From an uncultured Clostridia bacterium (GTDB lineage Bacteria > Bacillota > Clostridia > Oscillospirales > Acutalibacteraceae): a stretch of 13,670 bases of DNA. The stretch covers positions 1 through 13,670 of the forward strand of contig CALYNN010000030.1 of assembly GCA_945221685.1 (NCBI GenBank). Direction: 5' to 3'. Positions 1-7,237 of this stretch are shown in pieces; position 1 is the first letter of the stretch; each line of letters begins with the position of its first letter. The notes beneath the pieces are model-generated. The model did not search any database. It saw only the letters and a list, made by a program, of their open reading frames with translations, and was not told the DNA's origin. The translations under genes and the position numbers were made by a program.

Positions 1-1
1 T

Positions 2-151
2 GACAGGGGTACGTTTAACGGAAAGTATGGCGAGCGTCGTGTGGCACGCTGCGGGGGCAGAGTTATAAGAGCCGTACCCAACGACGACAACGCAAGGGAC
101 TGCGGACTCTCAAGAGAAGAGCTTTTATCACTTGTAAGGGAAGGTAAATAA
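2..151 (+). CDS. 3' end of an unidentified protein upstream of hypB
   Basis: An open frame runs from the window edge to a TAA at 149-151 and gives the last 49 residues of a protein (starts DRGTFNGKYGERR, ends LLSLVREGK). The fragment is basic with a GxYGxRR stretch and two cysteines, and I do not recognise the family. Its stop lies one base before the hypB ATG, so it is very probably co-transcribed with hypBA. That placement suggests a link to nickel-enzyme biogenesis, but this is context only. The hypB ribosome binding site (AGGGAAGG) lies inside its last codons. Confidence 0.7.
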   Translation, partial: DRGTFNGKYGERRVARCGGRVIRAVPNDDNARDCGLSREELLSLVREGK

Positions 152-152
152 A

Positions 153-821
153 ATGGACGGATTTAAGGTTATAGAAATTAAAAGAAGCGTTTTTGAAAAC
201 AACAACAAGGAGGCAGACAGGGTAAGGGCAATGCTTAAGGAGCAGAAAACCTTTTTGCTAAACCTAATGTCCTCACCCGGAAGCGGAAAAACAACAACGC
301 TTAAGGCAACTGTTGCAAGGCTTAAGGACGAATTTAAAATAGGTGTAATGGAGGCCGATATTGACGGCGATACCGACGCAAGAGCAATGGAGCAGTCGGG
401 AGTTAAGGCTATTCAGCTTCACACCGGCGGAATGTGCCACCTTGACGCAGGTATGACCGAGCAGGGATTAACCGAATTCGGCACCGAAGATTTAGACCTT
501 GTTGTGCTTGAAAATGTTGGAAACCTTGTTTGCCCTGCCGAGTTTGACACAGGCTCAAGCAAAAACGCAATGATTCTTTCCGTTCCCGAGGGCGACGACA
601 AGCCGTTAAAATATCCTCTTATGTTTTCCGTTTGCGACGCTGTTTTGATAAACAAAATTGATGCCAAGGGCATTTTTGATTTTGACGACGACGCAGTGGT
701 TGAGCGTATTCACAGGCTTAATCCCAACTGCGAAATCTTCTTTATTTCCGCAAAAACAGGCGAGGGCGTTGACGCCTGGTGCGATTGGCTTCGCGCTCAG
801 GTGGAGCAATGGAACGGATAA
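153..821 (+). CDS. hypB: HypB, nickel-inserting GTPase for hydrogenase maturation
   Basis: 222 residues. HypB is a SIMIBI-class GTPase that, with HypA, delivers Ni2+ to the active site of [NiFe] hydrogenases (and in some bacteria urease) in the cytoplasm. Visible motifs: the P-loop SSPGSGKTT (about 40-48), the metal-site Cys-His pair in GGMCHLDAG (C95, H96), a switch segment ENVGNLVCPAEFD (120-132, with C127), the guanine-specificity motif NKID (167-170) and SAKTGEG (199-205). The N-terminus lacks both the CxxCGC high-affinity nickel motif of the E. coli protein and a histidine-rich storage stretch, so this is the minimal form. Start ATG 153 is preceded by AGGGAAGG. It is coupled to the preceding gene (one-base gap) and to hypA (stop and start share one base). 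No hydrogenase structural gene is visible in this window. Confidence 0.95.
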   Translation: MDGFKVIEIKRSVFENNNKEADRVRAMLKEQKTFLLNLMSSPGSGKTTTLKATVARLKDEFKIGVMEADIDGDTDARAMEQSGVKAIQLHTGGMCHLDAGMTEQGLTEFGTEDLDLVVLENVGNLVCPAEFDTGSSKNAMILSVPEGDDKPLKYPLMFSVCDAVLINKIDAKGIFDFDDDAVVERIHRLNPNCEIFFISAKTGEGVDAWCDWLRAQVEQWNG

Positions 822-1159
822 TGCACGAATTAAGCGTAGTACTTAGCATTTTTGATTTGCTTGAGGATATAATGAAGGAGCAGCAACTGAAAAAAATATC
901 AAGGGTAGATATTACGGTAGGCGAGCTTTGCGGTATTCTTCCCGACTATTTTGAGGAGTGCTGGAGGGCGGCGCGGCTTGGCAGTACCTTTGAGGAAACT
1001 CAGCTTGTTATAAATAAAAAGCCTGCCCTTGCCAGATGCGTTTGCGGCGAGGTTTTTGAAATGCAGAAAAACAGCCGCATTTGCCCTGTCTGCAAAAGGA
1101 CGGACTACGAAATAGCAGGCGGCAGAGAGTTTGACATAGAAAAAATCGAGGCCTGCTGA
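821..1159 (+). CDS. hypA: HypA, nickel chaperone for hydrogenase maturation
   Basis: 112 residues, the usual family length. HypA binds Ni2+ through its N-terminal Met-His and a structural zinc through cysteines, and works with HypB. I chose ATG 821, in the TAATG overlap with hypB, because it gives the required N-terminus MHELSVV with His2; a longer reading from further upstream would bury that residue. The zinc domain is visible as C73-V-C75 and C88-P-V-C91. The first knuckle is therefore CxC, whereas the arrangement I know best is CxxC. The frame ends inside a strong hairpin, with the stop codon in its loop. Confidence 0.93.
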   Translation: MHELSVVLSIFDLLEDIMKEQQLKKISRVDITVGELCGILPDYFEECWRAARLGSTFEETQLVINKKPALARCVCGEVFEMQKNSRICPVCKRTDYEIAGGREFDIEKIEAC

Positions 1160-1173
1160 CGCAGGCCTTGTTT
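1149..1173 (+). terminator. Hairpin at the end of hypA, probable terminator
   Basis: AGGCCTGC (1149-1156) pairs perfectly with GCAGGCCT (1161-1168) around a TGAC loop, followed by TGTTT. The last codons of hypA form the 5' arm and the TGA stop lies in the loop. The T-run is short, so termination may be partial. Confidence 0.65.
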
Positions 1174-1225
1174 ACACCCAAAAGCACGCAACAGCAAATC
1201 AGTAAAAACAGTTTGTTAAAGCTTT

Positions 1226-1256
1226 AATCCACAGCACATCTGCCTGTGGATTTTAT
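1226..1256 (+). terminator. Second hairpin between hypA and lexA
   Basis: AATCCACAG (1226-1234) pairs perfectly with CTGTGGATT (1244-1252), with a 9-base loop, followed by TTATG. It could be a back-up terminator for the hyp operon. Each arm also contains a near-match to the DnaA box TTATCCACA, in opposite orientations, so a protein-binding role cannot be excluded. Confidence 0.5.
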
Positions 1257-1281
1257 GCTATTGTTAAGCGTGTAATTTTTA

Positions 1282-1320
1282 GTACAAATGTTTGACAGAC
1301 AGGTGTTATAATGCTATTAT
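1282..1320 (+). promoter_or_regulatory. lexA promoter with candidate SOS (LexA) box
   Basis: TTGACA (1292-1297) and TATTAT (1315-1320) are 17 bases apart, a near-ideal sigma-A promoter about 50 bases before the lexA start. Immediately upstream and overlapping the -35 is GTACAAATGTTT (1282-1293), which resembles the Firmicutes LexA box GAAC-N4-GTTC/T with one clear mismatch in the left half. This fits the autorepression known for lexA genes; binding itself is inferred. Confidence 0.65.
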
Positions 1321-1372
1321 TGTATTATAAAAAATCTTCATTGACAAAGCATTATGCTTCGGCGGAGGTAAT

Positions 1373-1960
1373 ATGGAAAACTTAACAGAAAAGCAAAGGG
1401 CAATATTTGAATACATTAAGGAGATAATATCTCAAAGGGGAGTAGCACCCTCTGTGCGCGAAATAGGCGAGGCGGTAGGCTTGCGCTCCACCTCCTCGGT
1501 GCAGTATAACCTTAACGCACTTGAGGAAATGGGCTACATTAAGCGCGACGCAAATTTAAAGCGCACACTGCGCATTGCAGGCTCTGCCGAAAGCGTCTGC
1601 CACATTCCCCTTGTTGGCACCGTTACGGCAGGTATGCCGATTCTTGCAACCCAGCAGATTGAGGAGTACATTGCTGTTTCGGGAATCAGCGGCAGCAATC
1701 TTTTTGCTCTGCGTATCAAGGGCGACTCAATGATAAACGCAGGAATTTTTGACGGCGACACCGTTATTGTTGAGCAATGCCCCACTGCCGAAAACGGAGA
1801 AATAGTTGTTGCCCTTATTGACGACGAGGCAACGGTAAAAAGGTTTTATAAGGAAAAGGGACATTTTCGTCTTCAGCCGGAGAACGACAAATACCAACCT
1901 ATTATTGTTGACGAATGTGCAATTTTAGGCAGGGTTAAGGGACTTATCCGCCGCTACTGA
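1373..1960 (+). CDS. lexA: LexA, SOS-response repressor and self-cleaving protease
   Basis: 195 residues, typical for LexA (EC 3.4.21.88). The N-terminal winged helix (about 1-68) contains the recognition region VAPSVREIGEAVGLRSTSSV. The C-terminal S24 protease domain (about 78-195) shows the self-cleavage bond Ala86-Gly87 in GTVTAGMP, the nucleophile Ser119 in KGDSM and the general base Lys156 in ATVKR. When RecA filaments form on damaged DNA, LexA cleaves itself and releases the DNA-repair regulon. GGAGG (1364-1368) sits at ideal distance from ATG 1373. It is monocistronic by layout, with its own promoter and another promoter after it. No key residue is missing. Confidence 0.97.
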   Translation: MENLTEKQRAIFEYIKEIISQRGVAPSVREIGEAVGLRSTSSVQYNLNALEEMGYIKRDANLKRTLRIAGSAESVCHIPLVGTVTAGMPILATQQIEEYIAVSGISGSNLFALRIKGDSMINAGIFDGDTVIVEQCPTAENGEIVVALIDDEATVKRFYKEKGHFRLQPENDKYQPIIVDECAILGRVKGLIRRY

Positions 1961-1996
1961 TTGTCCTTTTCCAAGGCTGTGATTTGCATATTATTA

Positions 1997-2036
1997 TTGA
2001 TATTTGCACAGTCTTATGTTAGAATGTTTAGAATGT
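1997..2036 (+). promoter_or_regulatory. Promoter of the Mrp-type gene, with a tandem 9-bp repeat
   Basis: TTGATA (1997-2002) is followed after 17 bases by TAGAAT (2020-2025). The -10 lies in a perfect tandem repeat, TTAGAATGT at 2019-2027 and again at 2028-2036, so a second TAGAAT falls nine bases downstream. The start codon at 2066 is preceded by GGAGGGTG. Confidence 0.6.
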
Positions 2037-2065
2037 TATTATTATATATTCACGGAGGGTGAAAT

Positions 2066-2896
2066 ATGAGCGAATGTAACCATGACTGCTCCTCCTGCCA
2101 GGCTTCCTGCGCAGACAGAGCGGCAGATAAAAACGATTTTCTTAAGCCGATGAACAAGTATTCAAAAATTAAAAAGGTTATCGGCATAGTCAGCGGCAAG
2201 GGCGGCGTAGGCAAAAGCCTTGTTACCTGCCTGCTTGCGGGCAAATGCGCGGCGTCAGGACTTAAGGTTGGCGTGCTTGACGCAGATATTACAGGTCCCT
2301 CGGTTCCAAAATCCTTCGGAATCAGCGACCGCGCTATGCAGGACGGCGAATGTCTTTTGCCGGCAGAGGCAGAAAACGGAATAAAAATAATGAGCATCAA
2401 TCTTTTGCTGGAGGACGAAAATTCCCCTGTTGTTTGGAGAGGTCCCGTAATCAGCGGAGTAATCGAGCAGTTTTGGAGCGATGTGCGCTGGGGCGAGCTT
2501 GATTATCTTTTTGTTGATATGCCTCCCGGCACGGGAGATGTTGCCCTTACTGTTTTTCAAAGCCTGCCCGTTGACGGAATAGTAATAGTTTCCACGCCCC
2601 AGGATTTAGTTAAAATGATTGTAAACAAGGCATATAATATGGCAAAGATGATGAATGTGCCTGTTTTGGGAATTGTAGAAAATATGAGCTGCTACATTTG
2701 TCCCGACTGCGGCAAAAGAATAGATATTTTCGGCAAGTCGAAAATTGAAGAAACAGCCGCCGAACTAAATCTGCCCGTTTTGGCAAAGCTCCCCGTAAAC
2801 CCCGAAATTAACAGGCTTGTTGACGCCGGAAAAATTGCAGAGGCGCAGTGCAACGAGCTTGACGAATTTGTTGAAGTATTAAAAGAAAACTGCTGA
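2066..2896 (+). CDS. Mrp/ApbC/Nbp35-family Fe-S cluster carrier ATPase
   Basis: 276 residues. Members of this deviant Walker A P-loop family bind and hand over [4Fe-4S] clusters to target enzymes, driven by ATP. Visible features: the deviant P-loop SGKGGVGKS (43-51, with the signature lysine), DADITGPSVP (72-81), the switch VDMPPGTGD (150-158) and the CxxC cluster-binding pair in MSCYICPDCG (C212, C215, with C209 nearby). The N-terminus carries a cysteine cluster (C4, C8, C11, C15) reminiscent of the N-terminal ferredoxin-like motif of Nbp35. It lacks the DUF59 (MIP18-like) domain that precedes the ATPase in many Mrp proteins. It has its own promoter and lies 16 bases before a dCMP deaminase gene. 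In an anaerobe it would support maturation of Fe-S enzymes; the targets are unknown. Confidence 0.92.
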   Translation: MSECNHDCSSCQASCADRAADKNDFLKPMNKYSKIKKVIGIVSGKGGVGKSLVTCLLAGKCAASGLKVGVLDADITGPSVPKSFGISDRAMQDGECLLPAEAENGIKIMSINLLLEDENSPVVWRGPVISGVIEQFWSDVRWGELDYLFVDMPPGTGDVALTVFQSLPVDGIVIVSTPQDLVKMIVNKAYNMAKMMNVPVLGIVENMSCYICPDCGKRIDIFGKSKIEETAAELNLPVLAKLPVNPEINRLVDAGKIAEAQCNELDEFVEVLKENC

Positions 2897-2912
2897 TACA
2901 GAGGAAAAAATT

Positions 2913-3410
2913 ATGGCTAAAAGAAAAGGTTATATTAATTGGGACGAATACTTTATGGGCGTTGCAATTCTTGCCTCACAGCGAAGCAAGGACCCCAACA
3001 CACAGGTAGGCGCCTGCATTGTTAACGACGACAACAAAATAATGTCGGTAGGCTATAACGGCTTTCCCAGAGGCTGCAGTGACGACGAGTTCCCGTGGGA
3101 ACGGGAGGGCGGCAAGGAAAGCGAAACAAAATACCCCTATGTTTGCCACGCCGAGCTTAATGCAATATTAAATGCAGGAGGCAACGATTTAAAGGGCTGT
3201 CGAATTTATGTTGCTCTTTTTCCCTGCAACGAATGTGCCAAGGCAATTATTCAGTGCGGAATTAAAGAGGTTATCTACATAAGCGACAAATATTCGGACA
3301 CCGACCTTGTGCACGCCAGCAAGCGTATGCTTCAGTGCGCAGGAGTTAAGCTTACTCCCTTCAGCTCCGAAAAAAATATTACCATAGATTTTAACGCCGA
3401 AAACATATAG
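2913..3410 (+). CDS. Deoxycytidylate (dCMP) deaminase, ComEB-like
   Basis: 165 residues. The predicted reaction is dCMP + H2O to dUMP + NH3, feeding thymidylate synthesis (EC 3.5.4.12). The zinc-dependent deaminase signature is complete: CHAEL (C78, H79, E81; His is a zinc ligand and Glu the proton shuttle) and PCNEC (P104, C105, C108). The N-terminal WDEYFMGVAILASQRSKDPNTQVGA and the GYNGFPRGC stretch are typical of the ComEB/dCMP deaminase branch. The start ATG follows AGAGGAAAAAATT, 16 bases after the Mrp gene, so the two are probably co-transcribed. Confidence 0.93.
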   Translation: MAKRKGYINWDEYFMGVAILASQRSKDPNTQVGACIVNDDNKIMSVGYNGFPRGCSDDEFPWEREGGKESETKYPYVCHAELNAILNAGGNDLKGCRIYVALFPCNECAKAIIQCGIKEVIYISDKYSDTDLVHASKRMLQCAGVKLTPFSSEKNITIDFNAENI

Positions 3411-3461
3411 CCTAAAGCACGGCAACTCTTTGCGCCTGCCGTAATGTGATAAGGAGAGCAT

Positions 3462-4061
3462 ATGGAAGAAATAGATATTTATGATTTTGATAATACAATA
3501 GTTCCCTTTGACAGCGGCTCGCTGTTTTGGGGATACTGCATAATTCACTATCCGTGGATTGCCATTATGCTGCCCTTTCAGGCGGCGGCGGGAATTCTTG
3601 CGCTGGCAGGAATAATAGATTTTACCAAATTCAAAAAAATATGCTTTTCCTTTGTGCCCCTCATTCCGCTTGAGCAGGCGGTAAACGGCTTTTGGAACAG
3701 GCACGAAAAGCAGGTACATAAATGGTTTTACGGCAGAAAAAGAAAGGCGGTCGTTATCAGCGCCTCTCCCGATTTTCTGCTGGAGGAAATTCAGCACAGG
3801 CTCGGCTTTGAAATTCTTATATGCACAAGGCACAACAGAAAAACAGGAGCCATTATCGGCGAAAACTGCCGCGATGAAGAAAAGGTGCGCCGTCTTTACC
3901 AAGTGCTGGAGCCAAGCAAAATCAAGGTAATTGATGTTTATTCCGACTCCCTTAAGCACGACAGACCGATTTTTTCTCTTGCAAACGGCAGCTGCTATCA
4001 TATTGTTAAGGGTGCGAGAAGAAAATTTTCCTTTGAAAAAATTTATAAAAACCGTGCATAG
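3462..4061 (+). CDS. HAD-superfamily phosphatase, PgpC-like
   Basis: 199 residues. The HAD motifs are in order: motif I YDFDNT with D8 and D10 (nucleophile and acid/base), motif II VISASP (S100), motif III lysine K141 in DEEKV, and motif IV YSDSLKHD (D162, D167). The pattern YSDSxxxxxPL/I and the hydrophobic insertion after motif I (about 21-52) resemble E. coli PgpC, phosphatidylglycerophosphatase C, which makes phosphatidylglycerol. The lipid substrate is inferred from this resemblance; other small phosphates are possible. The start ATG follows AAGGAGAG. The 51-base gap from the deaminase gene contains only a weak 6-bp hairpin (ACGGCA 3419-3424, TGCCGT 3437-3442), so read-through is likely. 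Confidence 0.82.
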   Translation: MEEIDIYDFDNTIVPFDSGSLFWGYCIIHYPWIAIMLPFQAAAGILALAGIIDFTKFKKICFSFVPLIPLEQAVNGFWNRHEKQVHKWFYGRKRKAVVISASPDFLLEEIQHRLGFEILICTRHNRKTGAIIGENCRDEEKVRRLYQVLEPSKIKVIDVYSDSLKHDRPIFSLANGSCYHIVKGARRKFSFEKIYKNRA

Positions 4062-4073
4062 AAAGGAATACCT

Positions 4074-5387
4074 ATGAAAAAAGGAATAATAATATCAGTA
4101 GCGGCAGTTATACTGCTTATAGGTTTGTTCGTTTTTTCAAGTCAATACAGAGGCTATCGGGAGGAACACTACAACACCTCCGCCGCATACACAACAAAAA
4201 CAACAGAAGCTCCTGAAACCGCAACAGAGGCCACAACAGTAAAGCCTCAGGGCGTTGTTGCCGAAAGCAAAAACGGCGACTATAAGGTTGTAGTTGACGG
4301 CGAAACCGTTACCGTTGTTCACGGCGACTACAAGGCGCAGATGGACTTTTGGTATTGGGGAATTTGCAACGAAGCTCCCCAAATTTATGTTGGCAACTAT
4401 GACGAAAACGGCAGAGAGGTTGCAGTAATCCGAGTGCTTAACGGAATATATCCCGATGCTACCGACAGTACAAAAACAGTAAAAACTCACTCCCTCTTTT
4501 TATTCAGACCCGAAAAGGACGAAAAGGGCGAAAAAAAGTTAGGCTGGATTGTTGCAGACAGCAACACCTGGAAAAAACCGTTTAATGATGCTATAAAATG
4601 CGAATTTACACAGCTTAAGTCCTGCGAAAAAATATTGCAGTTTGCAATGGACAACAAAAAGGACAAAATAGAATACGACGAAAAGACAGGTATAACCACC
4701 AACAAATACGCCGGCTTTGCCTCGGTTAGCAAAAACGAAAACGGCAAATACTACACAATGAAGGCGTGGAGTAAAAATGTAGGTGATTACACCTTTGACG
4801 AAAAGGGAAATATTAATCTTTCAGTTCAAATACTTATACAGTACAATGAATACGATCTTGTTGAAGAAATAGGCTATATCAACTGCCAAATGCATGTAAG
4901 GAATAATAAATTCGATATTAAGCCAAACACAATTAAGTTTAATGCTTCGCCGGGACATTTGGCAAACGACCCGAGAAAAAGCGCAAAAGAGGATTGGCAG
5001 ATAACAATTACCAACTCCAGCGAGGCGCCGGGTAATACAACAAAAACTATAAGCTGGATTGACTGCAATTTTGATGTATCATCCTTAAGCGGCAATCAAA
5101 CGCAGTATTTTTCAGAGCTTGACAGTCAGATTAAATATATCGACTCAATTACCTTCTGTCGTGATAAAATTGTATTCACGGCAAAAAGCGGCTATAATTT
5201 CTCCTCCTCTCTTATTAACTCCCGTTCCTTTAAGATTGTATCAAACGAGGGAACGGATAAGGAGATTGACATAGGCTACGATTGCTATGTTGAAAAAAAC
5301 GGAGAGAAAAACACCCTTGTTCTTACCTTTGACCGAGGCTATACTCAAAAGCAGTTAAAGAATATTTCCGTTCACTTCGGCAGGTAA
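4074..5387 (+). CDS. Membrane-anchored extracellular protein of unknown function
   Basis: 437 residues; I do not recognise the family. Residues 4-22 form one hydrophobic segment after MKKG with no lipobox cysteine and no clear AxA cleavage site, so it may be an uncleaved anchor. A Thr/Ala/Glu-rich linker (about 35-57) then leads to a large polar domain (60-437) rich in Asn, Lys, Thr and aromatic residues, with the look of beta-structured surface domains. A C-terminal part from about 285 (from NTIKFNASPGH onward) may form a second beta-rich domain. It starts 12 bases after the HAD phosphatase gene behind AAAGGAA, so it probably belongs to the same transcript. A sensor, adhesin or cell-envelope role is conceivable, but nothing in the sequence decides it. 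Confidence 0.8.
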   Translation: MKKGIIISVAAVILLIGLFVFSSQYRGYREEHYNTSAAYTTKTTEAPETATEATTVKPQGVVAESKNGDYKVVVDGETVTVVHGDYKAQMDFWYWGICNEAPQIYVGNYDENGREVAVIRVLNGIYPDATDSTKTVKTHSLFLFRPEKDEKGEKKLGWIVADSNTWKKPFNDAIKCEFTQLKSCEKILQFAMDNKKDKIEYDEKTGITTNKYAGFASVSKNENGKYYTMKAWSKNVGDYTFDEKGNINLSVQILIQYNEYDLVEEIGYINCQMHVRNNKFDIKPNTIKFNASPGHLANDPRKSAKEDWQITITNSSEAPGNTTKTISWIDCNFDVSSLSGNQTQYFSELDSQIKYIDSITFCRDKIVFTAKSGYNFSSSLINSRSFKIVSNEGTDKEIDIGYDCYVEKNGEKNTLVLTFDRGYTQKQLKNISVHFGR

Positions 5388-5450
5388 ATCGACAATATTA
5401 CCGCCTTAAAGTCTAACTATTAAAATTTGATAAACTTTATTAGACATTAA

Positions 5451-5479
5451 TTGAACATTGTACAGCCTTGTGATATATT
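5451..5479 (+). promoter_or_regulatory. Promoter of the degV gene
   Basis: TTGAAC (5451-5456) and TATATT (5474-5479) are separated by 17 bases, about 40 bases before the TTG start codon. Just upstream is an AT-rich inverted repeat, GTCTAA (5411-5416) and TTAGAC (5440-5445), which could be a weak terminator or an operator. Confidence 0.5.
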
Positions 5480-5516
5480 TAACTTGATAATTTATTCCTA
5501 TATCGGAGGTTTCTTT

Positions 5517-6371
5517 TTGAAGCAAGTAGTAATTACGGCTGATTCAACCTGCGATTTACCCCAATATTTGATAGACAAATACGGAATAAGAATTGTTCCT
5601 CTTTCTGTTTTGCTGGGTGATAAATCGTATCTTGACGGTGTTGAGATTTTTCCAAAGGATATATACAGCTATGTAGAAAAAACAGGAATACTTCCCAAAA
5701 CCTCGGCAGTTACTCCTGCAAGGTATATGGAGCTTTTTGACGAAATTACAAAGCAGGGCTGCGCAGTTGTTCACATCGGTCTTTCCTCTGCTATTTCTTC
5801 AAGCTACCAAAACGCCTGCTTGGCGGCGTCTGAGTTTGAGGATGTTTACTGCATTGATTCAAAAAGCCTTTGCACCGGAATGGGACTTTTGGTTTTAAAG
5901 GCATGCGATTTTCGCGAAAAGAGCTTCGACGCAAAAAAAATAGCCGGCAGGGTTAATTCTCTTGTTCCAAAGGTCAGCACCACCTTTGTGCTTGACAATT
6001 TGGAATATCTGCACAAGGGCGGCAGATGCTCCGGAGTTGCACGCTTCAGCGCAAATGTTTTGGGCATTAAGCCAAGCATTGCCGTTGACCCGAAAACAGG
6101 CACCCTTGATGTTGCAAAAAAATACCGCGGCAAAACAGAAATAGTTTATAAGCAGTACATCAAGGACTGCATTAAGAATACAAAAAAGATTGACACCTCA
6201 CGCATTGTCATTGCAAACAGCGGCGGAGTATCACCGGAAATAATAAGCTTTGCAAAGGGTGTAATTGAGGGCACAAAGGACTTTGAGGAAATTATTACCG
6301 CAGACGCAGGCTGCACAATTTCCTCTCATTGCGGACCTAAAACCCTTGCAATATTTTATATAAGAAAATAA
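5517..6371 (+). CDS. DegV-family fatty-acid-binding protein
   Basis: 284 residues from the TTG at 5517, which sits 7 bases after GGAGG (5505-5509) and gives the normal family N-terminus KQVVITADSTCDLP. The frame stays open further upstream, but that would start inside the promoter and add an atypical hydrophobic leader. DegV/FakB proteins bind a fatty acid and present it to the kinase FakA, which makes acyl-phosphate for phospholipid synthesis. Visible family features are DSTCDLP (9-15), KTSAVTP (61-67), IGLSSAISSSYQ (87-98), the central LEYLHKGGR, and the C-terminal GCTISSHCGP stretch. No fakA gene lies nearby. It ends just before a bidirectional terminator. Confidence 0.92.
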   Translation: MKQVVITADSTCDLPQYLIDKYGIRIVPLSVLLGDKSYLDGVEIFPKDIYSYVEKTGILPKTSAVTPARYMELFDEITKQGCAVVHIGLSSAISSSYQNACLAASEFEDVYCIDSKSLCTGMGLLVLKACDFREKSFDAKKIAGRVNSLVPKVSTTFVLDNLEYLHKGGRCSGVARFSANVLGIKPSIAVDPKTGTLDVAKKYRGKTEIVYKQYIKDCIKNTKKIDTSRIVIANSGGVSPEIISFAKGVIEGTKDFEEIITADAGCTISSHCGPKTLAIFYIRK

Positions 6372-6385
6372 GTATAAGCGCAAAA

Positions 6386-6426
6386 AGGCTCCCCACGGCA
6401 AATACCGTCGGGAGCTTAATTATTTT
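6386..6426. terminator. Bidirectional terminator between degV and the DUF5067-like gene
   Basis: GCTCCC (6388-6393) pairs with GGGAGC (6410-6415) and ACGG (6395-6398) with CCGT (6405-6408), with one C-C mismatch and the loop CAAATA. T-rich DNA follows on the plus side, and the complement of the A-run at 6382-6386 follows on the minus side, so it can serve both convergent genes. Its 3' arm is a 15-base exact match to another terminator at 7578-7592. Confidence 0.8.
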
Positions 6427-6436
6427 TTACTGATTT

Positions 6437-7177
6437 TTATTTTGCGATTTCTATTGTAGTAACTATTTTACTGTCGTCAAAGGAAAGCCACTCGGCAATT
6501 TCCATTTCCACAGCAGTAGTTGTATCTCTCAAAATATATGCCTTTTTAACCTCTTTTGTTACACCCGGCTTGATTTCAACATCCACAAGCCCATCTGTTT
6601 CTTCGTCTGCAAGATAAGCGCTTTCAAGTCCTATGCCGTCCTGAAACGCCTTGGCGTCCAGCGCAATATCAAAGCTTGCCGCATCAGAGGAGTTATTTGT
6701 AAATTCAAATGTTACGAGCACAGCGTCCTTGCCCTCGTAATCCTTGCAAAGCTCTGCGCCCTTTACGGTGCATTTGTAATCACCCAAGGTATCGTTTGCG
6801 GCTGAGTCTTCGCCCTCTGCCTGAACGGTGCCTGCGTCCTCACCCTGCGAATATGATGAGTCGCCGTCATCAAGAATACTGCTTGCAAAAAGTCCTCCGC
6901 TGACAGTCATAATAACGGAAAAGGCAACGCTTATAATAAAGCTTACAAGAGCGCATATTCCGCAGACCTTTGCGGTTTTCGGCTTTTTGCTTTTATCGGT
7001 AATAAAAATAATAAGTCCTGCAAGAGGAATAAAAAAGGAAAGAATTGCAAGTCCTACGCTTGCTTTTTCCTCCTTTGGCGGCTCCGGTGCGTAATTCATA
7101 TTCTGCACAGGTCCTTGATAGTATTGCTGATTTTGATTGTCATTTTGATTGTCATTTTGATAATTATTGTCTGCCAT
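6437..7177 (-). CDS. Membrane protein with Q/N-rich head and DUF5067-like extracellular domain
   Basis: 246 residues. The order is: a Gln/Asn-rich, low-complexity cytoplasmic head (1-28, with repeated NDNQN units), a short Pro/Glu linker, two membrane segments (about 40-60 and 72-98), an acidic linker (103-130), and a beta-rich domain (131-246). That last domain, with VLVTFEFTNNSSDAASF and the later FQDG, matches the pattern of DUF5067-type domains found on Firmicutes surface proteins. The two-helix part resembles DUF4190-type membrane modules. The start ATG is preceded by GAGGAGGTTTGC. It is divergent from a small XRE regulator, which may control it. Function is unknown. Confidence 0.85.
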   Translation of the reverse strand: MADNNYQNDNQNDNQNQQYYQGPVQNMNYAPEPPKEEKASVGLAILSFFIPLAGLIIFITDKSKKPKTAKVCGICALVSFIISVAFSVIMTVSGGLFASSILDDGDSSYSQGEDAGTVQAEGEDSAANDTLGDYKCTVKGAELCKDYEGKDAVLVTFEFTNNSSDAASFDIALDAKAFQDGIGLESAYLADEETDGLVDVEIKPGVTKEVKKAYILRDTTTAVEMEIAEWLSFDDSKIVTTIEIAK

Positions 7178-7207
7178 TTCGCAAACCTCCTCGTATTTGA
7201 TATTTTA

Positions 7208-7237
7208 ATAATAACACATAAGTATTCATTATGTCAA
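7208..7237 (-). promoter_or_regulatory. Promoter and candidate operator upstream of the DUF5067-like gene
   Basis: Read on the minus strand, TTGACA (7237-7232) is followed after 18 bases by TATTAT (7213-7208). The spacer holds a perfect inverted repeat ACATAA-GTATTCA-TTATGT (7216-7234). TATTCATTAT occurs again just downstream (7245-7254), giving a direct repeat. The position between -35 and -10 is where a repressor would block transcription, and the neighbouring XRE gene is the obvious candidate; this is inference. Confidence 0.55.

Noticed and set aside
3189..4001. 270-residue open frame on the minus strand
   Set aside because: It lies antisense to two well-supported genes (dCMP deaminase and the HAD phosphatase) and has no recognisable domain; it is a frame shadow.
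5451..5516. Upstream extension of the DegV protein
   Set aside because: The earlier start coincides with the -35 element and lacks a ribosome binding site; TTG 5517 behind GGAGG gives the normal family N-terminus.
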